This document shows, piece after piece, positions 1-7,419 of a stretch of DNA of 14,652 nt. Source of the DNA: Lachnospiraceae bacterium (GTDB lineage: Bacteria; Bacillota; Clostridia; Lachnospirales; Lachnospiraceae). Below the pieces are notes generated by a model, which was not told the origin of the DNA, made no database searches, and saw only the letters and a program-made list of their open reading frames with translations. Position 1 is the first letter of the stretch; each line of letters begins with the position of its first letter. Where the stretch lies: positions 18,224-32,875 of the forward strand of contig JAAUZW010000045.1 of assembly GCA_014804385.1 (NCBI GenBank), in the 5' to 3' direction. The position numbers were made by a program, and so were the translations under genes.

Positions 1-581
1 TCCTCCCACACTGTTTTTTCCATCGCGCCAATCACCGTATCTACCACCTCGCCGTTTTCATTCACAAAAAAAGTGGTCGGCACGGCTGTCACCTCTGTCA
101 GAAGGGCATAATAGATAGATTCATTCAAAAGCAGATGTGTGTAGTTTGCGCCGGTCTTCTCGATCAGCGCCGCCGCATTGTCCATTGTCGCCGCATCTGC
201 GCCTTCCATCACATCGCTGATAATGCCGATGATCTGAAACTCTCCCTGCTCATATTCGCCGGCCAGTTCGCCAAGCCCGGGCATCTCGCTCAGGCATGGA
301 TTACAGTATGTCGCCCATACGTTTACCATGGTAAGCTTCGATTCGGAAAAAACCGTCTCAGACACAGAATTACCATCCATGTCCTGACATGTAAAAGCAA
401 TCCCGGAAGTTTCTTCCTCACCTGCCTCAGCCGATACTTCTGCCGCCGCCTGCACAGAACTACTTCCCGTGCTTTCTCTGTCCCCTGCGGTATCCTCCCT
501 GTTTTCTCCCCCGCATCCGGTTAGTAATGCAGCCAGCAGGATTCCTGTGAAAAAGATTTTATAATAATATGTTTTTTTCAT
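1..581 (-). CDS. TlpA-like thiol-disulfide oxidoreductase lipoprotein (3' end cut by window edge)
   Basis: This is a partial gene: 193 residues are visible from the ATG at 581 and no stop is reached before the left edge. An N-terminal hydrophobic segment ends in the lipobox LLTGC, with the lipidated Cys at residue 23, so the protein should sit on the outer face of the membrane. A low-complexity acidic and Ser/Ala linker (about 24-58) follows. The thioredoxin fold then shows the redox motif WATYCNPC (active Cys 93 and 96) and the cis-proline motif AVPTTFF near residue 169. The family reduces or exchanges disulfides of exported proteins, often using electrons from a CcdA-type membrane protein, which might lie beyond the edge. 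An AGGTG ribosome site precedes the start. The family call is firm; the substrate is unknown. Confidence 0.88.
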   Translation of the reverse strand, partial: MKKTYYYKIFFTGILLAALLTGCGGENREDTAGDRESTGSSSVQAAAEVSAEAGEEETSGIAFTCQDMDGNSVSETVFSESKLTMVNVWATYCNPCLSEMPGLGELAGEYEQGEFQIIGIISDVMEGADAATMDNAAALIEKTGANYTHLLLNESIYYALLTEVTAVPTTFFVNENGEVVDTVIGAMEKTVWE

Positions 582-632
582 TTTACACCTCGTTTCAAGA
601 AGTATTGTACCCGATTATTGAAATAATAGCAA

Positions 633-666
633 ACCGCCGCATATGGCATAAATCCATAGCGGCGGT
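633..666 (-). terminator. Rho-independent terminator after the GH5 gene
   Basis: An 8-bp GC-rich outer stem (ACCGCCGC/GCGGCGGT) continues through one bulged base into a 5-bp inner stem (TATGG/CCATA) around a 7-base loop. It lies 22 bases past the GH5 stop. On the minus strand it is followed by a moderately T-rich stretch (TTTGCTATTATTT). It separates the cellulase gene from the TlpA-like gene. Confidence 0.75.
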
Positions 667-687
667 CAACTTTTGTATTATCTATTT

Positions 688-2586
688 TTACTTTTCGTTC
701 TTTCTCTTTTTCACTATAACAACAGCTCCTGCTGCTCCTACTGCTATAACCGTTGCTGCGATTACAATCGGGATCATCGGACTTTTCCCTGTCTTTTCTG
801 CGGGCGTGCTCACAGCATCATCTGTCTGGCTTATTTCTGCTCTGACCATTTCTTCTTCCGGCCGCGAATCCTCCGCTGCCTGCTGCTCCTCCTCCGGCTG
901 CAAATTCTCTTCTGCCCGCATCCCCTCTGCCTCTGCCTTGCGGTCGTTATAGCGGTTAATGATGTATTTGCTGGTGGTCGTCAGGTCATCCTCTGTCCAA
1001 TTTCCATCATACTTAGCCAGATTCTCCTGAAAATATGCTGCCGACTCATAAGAATTGCTGATTGCCCAGCAAGCATAGCTCACATTATTTTTGTCACAAA
1101 TATCCAACCATACATCCGCATTTTCCACATCATAGCGCCCATCGCCGCTGGCCGTGCACACGCCATATTCCGAGGCAATGACCGGCACTCCGTTCTCCAA
1201 TGCATCCGTTAATTTTTTCATAGGATCTGCATAGTGGGATGCGGCATAAAAATGACAGGTATAGATGGTATTCTTATCATCTAACAAATGACCGGCCACC
1301 TCATCTACCTTGGAAGAATAGCTGTCTGTACCACAGATTACGATCGCATCACTTCCACACTCACGGATCACATTCGTCAGCTTGGTGCAATAGGAATACA
1401 GGTCATTGTCCGAACCATCAAACCATGCGGTTCCTGTGGGTTCATTACAAACCTCAAATATGACATTGTCATAATCTTTGTACATGGCCGCATATTTCTG
1501 AAAAAATGCAGTTGCCTCTTCCAAATCTTCATTTGGATTATAATTTAACACATGCCAGTCAATAATCACGTACATACCCAAATCCGTAGCTGACTGCACG
1601 CCTTCTTGAATCAGCTTATCATTGTATTCCTGATTCTGACCCTCCACATAAATATGCCCTTCTTTTTCTGTCAATTCCTTTGCATATTGATTCACATAGG
1701 CATTCTCCCCTTCATGGGCATACACCGCGATACGGATCAGATTCACGCCCCAGTAATCACGAAATGTCCGGAATGCTTCTTGATTCACATACTGCGGAAA
1801 CCAGGAAAGGCCATGGGTGCTGACACCACGAAGCTGAAAGGGCACATTGTCCTTATCCACGATCACCGGCGCAGTATAACCGTCCACATCAGCGATAGAT
1901 AGTTTACCATGCTTTCCGACTTCTGTAGATTCCGGTGCAATCTCTTTCATTGTGCCGGAGGGTTCATACTTCAGGTCGATATTCACTTCTTCCACTTCAG
2001 TGGCTTCCCCCTCTCCTATGATTCTGACGGATTCCACTTCCCATTCGACAGAGGATCCGACCTCGCATCCTACCACTTTCATTCCAATCTCGCCCAAGGT
2101 TCCCTCTGCAATATAGGGAGCCATATCCAGTTCCATTTCTGCTCTTTGTGGATCCTGTGTCAGATCATAATTTGACTGATTCCAATTTCCATACTTGGAA
2201 TCCATCCCATATATGTACACGATCGGCGTCAACGGATTGCCGTTCTCATCATAGTTTTCTCCTGTCAAGGGCGTATAATTTTTAACGGTGGCCGTCACCT
2301 GTAATTTCAACCAGTCAAAGCCGTTCAGACCTTCCTTCAGCCCGCTTGGAATCGCAAACTGACAACCCGCAATATAATCGTCTCCATACGGGTTTTTTTC
2401 GATGGTACCCCCGGATGGTCCTCCATTGGCGCCATTCCAGATTTCAAGTCCTTCCGCGATCACAAGAGCATCGCTTACTTCATCTGCTTTTACCGGCATT
2501 CCGAACATTGCCGCCAACATAACAGCCGCACACAAGATGGTTCCTGCTTTTTTTCTAAGTCTGTATGAGACATATTTTTTGCTCAT
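688..2586 (-). CDS. Secreted, membrane-anchored GH5 family glycoside hydrolase (endoglucanase type)
   Basis: The 632-residue product has a signal peptide (about 1-34, ending VKADE). A beta-rich N-terminal region (about 36-195) resembles a carbohydrate-binding module but I cannot assign its family. The GH5 barrel spans about 240-520. Barrel features are RGVSTHG (His 258), DWH (343-345), NEP with acid/base Glu 382, CHFY (His 445), SEYG with nucleophile Glu 473, and CWAIS (Trp 507). These match retaining GH5 cellulases of the GH5_2 type. A Glu-rich linker (about 550-600) leads to one C-terminal membrane helix (about 604-625) and a Lys/Arg tail. The enzyme is therefore probably held on the outer membrane face without a sortase LPxTG motif. 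Beta-1,4-glucan cleavage is inferred from the family; related mannan or xyloglucan substrates are possible. An AAGGAGGAG ribosome site (2591-2599) fixes the start. Confidence 0.92.
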   Translation of the reverse strand: MSKKYVSYRLRKKAGTILCAAVMLAAMFGMPVKADEVSDALVIAEGLEIWNGANGGPSGGTIEKNPYGDDYIAGCQFAIPSGLKEGLNGFDWLKLQVTATVKNYTPLTGENYDENGNPLTPIVYIYGMDSKYGNWNQSNYDLTQDPQRAEMELDMAPYIAEGTLGEIGMKVVGCEVGSSVEWEVESVRIIGEGEATEVEEVNIDLKYEPSGTMKEIAPESTEVGKHGKLSIADVDGYTAPVIVDKDNVPFQLRGVSTHGLSWFPQYVNQEAFRTFRDYWGVNLIRIAVYAHEGENAYVNQYAKELTEKEGHIYVEGQNQEYNDKLIQEGVQSATDLGMYVIIDWHVLNYNPNEDLEEATAFFQKYAAMYKDYDNVIFEVCNEPTGTAWFDGSDNDLYSYCTKLTNVIRECGSDAIVICGTDSYSSKVDEVAGHLLDDKNTIYTCHFYAASHYADPMKKLTDALENGVPVIASEYGVCTASGDGRYDVENADVWLDICDKNNVSYACWAISNSYESAAYFQENLAKYDGNWTEDDLTTTSKYIINRYNDRKAEAEGMRAEENLQPEEEQQAAEDSRPEEEMVRAEISQTDDAVSTPAEKTGKSPMIPIVIAATVIAVGAAGAVVIVKKRKNEK

Positions 2587-2619
2587 GAAACTCCTCCTTC
2601 ACATATAAATACACCACAT

Positions 2620-2650
2620 TGTATACCGCTTTTAAAATGGTTTATATCAA
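2620..2650 (-). promoter_or_regulatory. Possible promoter of the GH5 gene
   Basis: On the minus strand TTGATA (2645-2650) and TATACA (2620-2625) stand 19 bases apart, longer than the ideal 17. They sit about 35 bases upstream of the GH5 start in AT-rich DNA. The spacing makes this a weak call. Confidence 0.35.
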
Positions 2651-2696
2651 ATAAATGACCAAAATATTAAATAGCTAAACAGAAATAGCCGGGAAT

Positions 2697-2753
2697 TTAA
2701 TTATGCTGCCATTTCTTTGTCCATTCCCCTCGTATCAATCCATACATTTTCAT
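2697..2753 (-). CDS. Very short ORF (18 codons) with a strong ribosome binding site
   Basis: An AAAGGAGGAA ribosome site directly precedes ATG at 2753 (a second ATG lies two codons on). It is followed by 18 codons, MKMYGLIRGEWTKKWQHN, and a TAA stop. The ORF lies in the 2587-2823 gap, after the terminator of the four-gene operon and before the GH5 promoter. The peptide is basic and rich in Trp. It may be a small peptide gene, a leader ORF for GH5, or the surviving start of a lost gene. The only strong evidence is the ribosome site. No promoter of its own is clear. Confidence 0.3.
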   Translation of the reverse strand: MKMYGLIRGEWTKKWQHN

Positions 2754-2787
2754 TTCCTCCTTTAGGAATCATATCGCCGTAAAATCA

Positions 2788-2814
2788 AATACCCCTCCTC
2801 AATGGCGGGGTATT
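2788..2814 (-). terminator. Rho-independent terminator of the four-gene sensor operon
   Basis: An 8-bp stem (AATACCCC/GGGGTATT) encloses an 11-base loop that can add two more G-C pairs across one mismatch. On the minus strand it is followed by TTGATTTT. It begins 9 bases after the stop of the last operon gene. Confidence 0.8.
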
Positions 2815-2823
2815 ACCACATTT

Positions 2824-3453
2824 TTAACGATCCAGATAATGACCATAGCTTTCCACTAAAACCTCTCTCGAAAAACCATATTCATTTACAAGATGCTCGA
2901 TCAATTCTTCTACATTGATTTTATACGAGTTCTGTTCTCTATCGATATGCTCCACCTTTTCAGCCGCTATAGAACCATCCTGATCTACCTTTACTTCATA
3001 AACATCGGCATATGACGGATCGGCACAATCGTTCTCAACAACCGCTACATAAAGATTACCGGCAGCCCTGCTTGCAAAGGTATAGCCGAATTTCCTCTCC
3101 GCATTCATCTGATGCCAATAATGTGGTGTATCTATCTCCTCAAGAATGCCTTCCTCAGAACAGGCATAGATAGCCCGACTTCCCCATTGATCGGCCCCAC
3201 GGTTTATGATGGTCATCTGATCACCAGAAACCGACAACTGGGGGATTCGATCAAACCGAATGCCCCGAACGGTCTCTGTGGCAATAAATATGCCCAAAGC
3301 CAACGCATACACAAGGACTACTATAAATGCCTTTTTTGCTAACGGTTTGCTCTTTTTTATGCCTGCGATGATTGTCATGAGCAAAAATATGATTGCTGTG
3401 ATGATTCCAAAGAAAATAATGAGGAAAAACACTAATAACGCATATCCATTCAT
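2824..3453 (-). CDS. Two-helix membrane protein of unknown function, last gene of the sensor operon
   Basis: I do not recognise this 209-residue protein. It has two hydrophobic helices (about 4-30 and 41-60) joined by a short Lys-rich loop (GIKKSKPLAKK), which suggests the loop is cytoplasmic. Both the short N-terminus and the large C-terminal domain (about 62-209) would then be outside. That domain alternates short beta-like stretches (for example NLYVAVVEND and YADVYEVKVDQDGSI) and ends in a helical segment (about 179-209). It has no catalytic motif I can name. It starts 48 bases after the solute-binding protein gene, behind a GAGGG ribosome site, and is followed by the operon terminator. 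Its position suggests it works with the binding protein or kinase, for example as an anchor or accessory sensor subunit; this is inference only. Confidence 0.75.
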   Translation of the reverse strand: MNGYALLVFFLIIFFGIITAIIFLLMTIIAGIKKSKPLAKKAFIVVLVYALALGIFIATETVRGIRFDRIPQLSVSGDQMTIINRGADQWGSRAIYACSEEGILEEIDTPHYWHQMNAERKFGYTFASRAAGNLYVAVVENDCADPSYADVYEVKVDQDGSIAAEKVEHIDREQNSYKINVEELIEHLVNEYGFSREVLVESYGHYLDR

Positions 3454-3501
3454 GAGATATCCCTCTGCTGCCTATTCGACACGATCCGGCTTTTCTTCTG
3501 C

Positions 3502-4797
3502 TCACTCCGGCGAAGGAAAGTTTTTTACCGCCTCCGAAACATCTGTCCCGTCTCCGATCTTCGCAAGCAGCTGCCACCATGCGGTACGCGCCGTGGACCA
3601 CTCGGGCGTGATCTGATAATAGTCGCCCATGTACGGCATAAAAATGCTGTACTCCGTCATAAGCCTGTCATTTTCATATAAATTATCCATATCCCGCACC
3701 GGCCAGTAGGAGGAAGCTCTTACCGCCCGGGTATAGGGCGCATCATTTTCTGTCATATAGCTGATAAAAGTTTTGGCTGCCGTGACCCGTTCCTGATCGC
3801 CGGTATCAAAAATTCCCAATCCCCAGATACCACCCTGCAGCTTCGGCATATCCTGGTTCGTCGGAAAGGCCATCGGAAAAACTTCAAAATCCATTTCCGG
3901 ATGATTGATGGTCTGCTGCACTTCCAGAGAGCCGTTCCAACAAAAACACATGGCCGTTTCTTTTTTGCAGAACAGATCGATCGCATCTCCGGAGGAAAAA
4001 TCAGGCTCAAAGACAATACCTTCTAAATCATAAAGAAGCTGTAGGGCTTTCTTATTTTCTTCACTATCAACTGTATAAACCGTGTGTGCGGCATCGGCAA
4101 AAGTACCGCCATACAGATTGTTCACCAGCGCGCGTGTCCCCTGGTCACCGCTTTGATTTTTGCAGTATACGATGCCCGCACTGATATCCTGTTCCTGCGC
4201 ATCTGCATAAGCATTCAGAGCCTGCACCGCTTTGATAAAATCCTCTGTTGTCCAGGTGTGTGTCTCTTCATCAATGTACTGAAGGGCGCCGGCCTCTCGA
4301 AACATATCATAATTGATTGCCATACAGTGCGCCGACATACAGATAGGAAACACATAGTACTCTCCATTTCCGTAGTGGCAGGCATCTCTGATATTATCAT
4401 ATATTTCATCGGCCGTATCAGACTCCCACAGATCAGACAGATCGGCCATCCATCCCTTTTCTCCCCAGTTTGCCACGAGGCGCTCCGGCCCTTCCATGAC
4501 CAGATCCGGCAAGTTTCCGTCTGCTTGTGCCTGATCGATTCTTTCATCTCCGTTATTATAGTTTAAATATTCCACAGAAACATGAATGTCCGGATGCTTC
4601 TTATGAAAATCAGCCAATATGCTGCCAACCGCCGTGGGATTTCCCCAATTTCCTATGGGAAAAGTCCACAAGGTCAATTCTGTAACTTCCCTGTCTTCAT
4701 CGACGTCCTCTGATTCAATTATCAAAGTTTTGCCACCGCAGGAAGACAAAAGAACTGCTGAGAGCAGAACGCCTATCAAAGCACATCTTTTTTTCAT
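3502..4797 (-). CDS. Extracellular solute-binding lipoprotein, family 1 (sugar type), without ABC partners
   Basis: The 431-residue product carries a short signal ending in the lipobox LLSSC (lipidated Cys 20), then a two-lobed binding-protein fold. Typical family-1 stretches are LTLWTFPIGNW near the start, FHKKHPDIHVSVEY, LPDLVMEGPERL, GEYYVFPICMSAHCMAINYDMF and a C-terminal Trp-rich helix. Length and motifs match sugar or oligosaccharide ABC binding proteins. No permease or ATPase gene lies in this operon; the neighbours are a hybrid histidine kinase 30 bases upstream and an unknown membrane protein downstream. It may therefore present a ligand to the kinase, or it may serve a transporter encoded elsewhere. 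A GAAAGG ribosome site precedes the start. The ligand cannot be read from sequence; carbohydrate is most likely from the family. Confidence 0.9.
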   Translation of the reverse strand: MKKRCALIGVLLSAVLLSSCGGKTLIIESEDVDEDREVTELTLWTFPIGNWGNPTAVGSILADFHKKHPDIHVSVEYLNYNNGDERIDQAQADGNLPDLVMEGPERLVANWGEKGWMADLSDLWESDTADEIYDNIRDACHYGNGEYYVFPICMSAHCMAINYDMFREAGALQYIDEETHTWTTEDFIKAVQALNAYADAQEQDISAGIVYCKNQSGDQGTRALVNNLYGGTFADAAHTVYTVDSEENKKALQLLYDLEGIVFEPDFSSGDAIDLFCKKETAMCFCWNGSLEVQQTINHPEMDFEVFPMAFPTNQDMPKLQGGIWGLGIFDTGDQERVTAAKTFISYMTENDAPYTRAVRASSYWPVRDMDNLYENDRLMTEYSIFMPYMGDYYQITPEWSTARTAWWQLLAKIGDGTDVSEAVKNFPSPE

Positions 4798-4827
4798 AGC
4801 TAACTTACCTTTCCATTCCTATTGATT

Positions 4828-7395
4828 CTAATGAAGATACTCTTCTAACAGAGAAAGCACTTTCTGCGGCTCTATAGGTTTTGGCATATGAGCATTCATC
4901 CCACAGGCAAGACATTTTTGTACATCATCATCAAAGGCATCCGCACTGACTGCGATAATGGGGATGGTCTGTGCATCTTCCCGCTCCAGCTTTCGTATCG
5001 CTTCTGCCGCCTCAAATCCTGTCATAACAGGCATTCGAAGATCCATCAATATGGCGTCATACCATCCCGGAGCAGACCGTTCGAACTGCTCCACGCAAAG
5101 CTGCCCGTTTTCCGCCCACTCCATTTCCAATCCAAATTCAGAAAGAATATCATGCGCGATCTCCCAGTTCAATTCGTTATCTTCCGCCATAAGGATGCGT
5201 CTGCCTTTTAATTCAATGCCAGCTTCCTCTTTCTGCTCCGATTGCGGTGCTTCCGCTTCTATAAACTGGCGCAGGCAGTAATAAAGGCTGGAACGGAACA
5301 GGGGCTTTGAAATAAAACCACCAATATTGGTTTTTTCCATGGTTATTTCCAGTTCATCCCATTCGCCGTTGGTAATGATTATGATAGGCAGATCCTGTCC
5401 AAAACGACCGGACAACTCTTCTGCAGCCTTGACCCAATCCTGGCCTTGTATATTCCAATCCAAAAGAACCATGTGATAGTTCTCATTTTTGTCGCGTTGC
5501 TCCTCTATCATCCGGAACGCCTGCTGCATATCTGCCGCCGTCTCCGCCTTAAGCCCGATGGATTCCAATGCGGAGACAGCGAGGCCTCCTGCTGTTTGAT
5601 CATCATCGATCACCAGAACATTCCGCATCGGCAGCTGCAGCTTCTTCTCCTCCTGCGCTGTTTTTTCCATATCAATCGTAATCTGGAAATGACTTCCTTT
5701 TCCCTGCTCACTTTCTACAGTGATAGTTCCGCCCATTGCATCCACGATATGCTTTGTAATCGTCAAACCCATTCCGGCTCCGGCTGTTTTATCCACACGC
5801 GCGTTGTCTTCTCTGGCAAAGGCATCAAATATCTTATCTTGAAATTCTTTTGCCATACCTATGCCGTTATCTCTGACATGCAAATGGGTACGGATAAAAT
5901 CGTTTCCCTTCGGAGAATCCTCTTCATACAGATTCACTTCAATGGTGCCGTCCTCCGGGGTAAACTTAACCGCATTTCCAAGAATATTCAAAAGAATCTG
6001 ACTTAAACGGACTCTGTCAGAACACACATTTTCATGATAAATATCATGTAAATAAATATTGAAATGCTGATTTTTCTCCTGAACCAGCGGTTGAATGACC
6101 GTTTCAATGTTCTGCATGATATCGCGAATACAAAGCGGTTCCATATTTAAGGTAAGCTTACCGGTCTCAATTTTGGACATATCGAGCATATCATTGATCA
6201 ATCCCAAAAGATGCCTGCTGGATATATGTATCTTTCTCAGGCAGGAACGAACCCGCGGCGGATCATCCAGACTGCTGATGGCAACTGATGTCATTCCCAT
6301 AATGCCGTTCATTGGCGTACGAATATCATGGCTCATGTTGGAGAGGAACTCATTTTTCACCCTGTTCGAGCGCTCCGCTAAAAGCATTGCCTGTTCCGCG
6401 GTTTCTCTGGCCTCCTCCAAAGCCCGCATATGTAATTTGTTCAAACGGTAATATCCTAAAAAGACAAAAAGCAGTGCACCAATGATCAGTGTACCGCCGC
6501 CAATGGAAACATAGGCCCATTTTCTCTGGAGAAGATCTATTGTCTCATTCAGCGTATTATGAGAGATTTTCAAAAGTAGATGCCAGTCCGAATTGGGAAG
6601 ACTGGTGCAATAGACATTCCAGGTTGCATCCGCGATCATAACTTCGCTGGTATAATCCCTGCCGCTTTCCAGCGCGTCACGAAATTCTTTTGCATACTGA
6701 TCCGGTTCTTTTCCATTACAGGTCTCATAAAGATTTTTGATACGATCAAAATAATTATTGCCATCAAAGGATTTGTTATTTAAAACATAGCTGCCATCCG
6801 TGCGGATGATCGAATAATCTATGAAGCTGCTTTGAATATTGGTCTCCAATGTATCACTGAGATAGCTGGTAGGCAGTCCCGCAACCAATGCGATGCTCTC
6901 GTTCCCGTCACCCAAAGGATAGACAGCCGGTACACCCATTAAGACAACCGGTGTCCCTGCAGCATCCGTTCCTGCGCAGACATTATAGTTGCCTCCCTGA
7001 ACGGAACGGTGCAGATCCTCCGGAACATCCGCCGCCACCTGGGAGCCGTAAAGCATATGAAAAGCACCGTCCTCCGTATAAAGGGCCAGATATTCAAAGC
7101 CCGCCGAGCGCGCATTATAGTTCAGCGCCACCTGCATAGCGCTTTCCGTCGAAGTACGTCCGGGCGGAACGGCATCTACCAACGATTCTACCTGAGACAG
7201 ACGAAGCTCAATGATTGTTCCGAAATGAGATGCCACCTGTTCACTGATACCGGACATATAAAAGACACCCAGCTGTCTGACGGCGTCCTCCCCCATGAGA
7301 TTCGCGCAGACTGCCTGGATGATAAATATGATGATACAAAAAATCGATACCAGAACAAGGCTTACATTCAGAAAACGCGTTGTTCTTTTTTCCAT
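4828..7395 (-). CDS. Hybrid sensor histidine kinase with extracytoplasmic Cache-like domain and two receiver domains
   Basis: The 855-residue protein starts with a membrane helix (about 10-32). An extracytoplasmic region of about 260 residues (33-293) looks like a double Cache sensor, and a second helix follows (294-316). A short helical linker without a clear HAMP domain leads to HisKA (SHDIRTP, phospho-His 356). The ATPase domain shows the N box (Asn 474), DNGIGM (509-514) and GAGMGL (539-544). Receiver 1 (about 591-712) has Asp 597-599, acceptor Asp 646 and Lys 697. Receiver 2 (about 732-853) has Glu 738/Asp 739, acceptor Asp 785 and Lys 839. All key residues are present, so kinase and both receivers should be active. 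No Hpt or DNA-binding domain is present, so the final output is elsewhere. It sits between the DUF342 gene (24 bases upstream) and the binding-protein gene (30 bases downstream). Confidence 0.95.
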   Translation of the reverse strand: MEKRTTRFLNVSLVLVSIFCIIIFIIQAVCANLMGEDAVRQLGVFYMSGISEQVASHFGTIIELRLSQVESLVDAVPPGRTSTESAMQVALNYNARSAGFEYLALYTEDGAFHMLYGSQVAADVPEDLHRSVQGGNYNVCAGTDAAGTPVVLMGVPAVYPLGDGNESIALVAGLPTSYLSDTLETNIQSSFIDYSIIRTDGSYVLNNKSFDGNNYFDRIKNLYETCNGKEPDQYAKEFRDALESGRDYTSEVMIADATWNVYCTSLPNSDWHLLLKISHNTLNETIDLLQRKWAYVSIGGGTLIIGALLFVFLGYYRLNKLHMRALEEARETAEQAMLLAERSNRVKNEFLSNMSHDIRTPMNGIMGMTSVAISSLDDPPRVRSCLRKIHISSRHLLGLINDMLDMSKIETGKLTLNMEPLCIRDIMQNIETVIQPLVQEKNQHFNIYLHDIYHENVCSDRVRLSQILLNILGNAVKFTPEDGTIEVNLYEEDSPKGNDFIRTHLHVRDNGIGMAKEFQDKIFDAFAREDNARVDKTAGAGMGLTITKHIVDAMGGTITVESEQGKGSHFQITIDMEKTAQEEKKLQLPMRNVLVIDDDQTAGGLAVSALESIGLKAETAADMQQAFRMIEEQRDKNENYHMVLLDWNIQGQDWVKAAEELSGRFGQDLPIIIITNGEWDELEITMEKTNIGGFISKPLFRSSLYYCLRQFIEAEAPQSEQKEEAGIELKGRRILMAEDNELNWEIAHDILSEFGLEMEWAENGQLCVEQFERSAPGWYDAILMDLRMPVMTGFEAAEAIRKLEREDAQTIPIIAVSADAFDDDVQKCLACGMNAHMPKPIEPQKVLSLLEEYLH

Positions 7396-7419
7396 GATCT
7401 CTATCTCCCAAAAGTAATA

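Noticed and set aside
3251..3601. 116-codon minus-strand frame bridging the binding protein and the 2-helix protein, suggestive of a frameshift
   Set aside because: Both flanking genes end and begin naturally with their own stop and ribosome site, so no fusion or frameshift is needed.
5446..6006. 186-codon open frame on the plus strand opposite the kinase gene
   Set aside because: The kinase motifs on the other strand are complete and continuous; this frame is rich in Cys and His with no motif or ribosome site.
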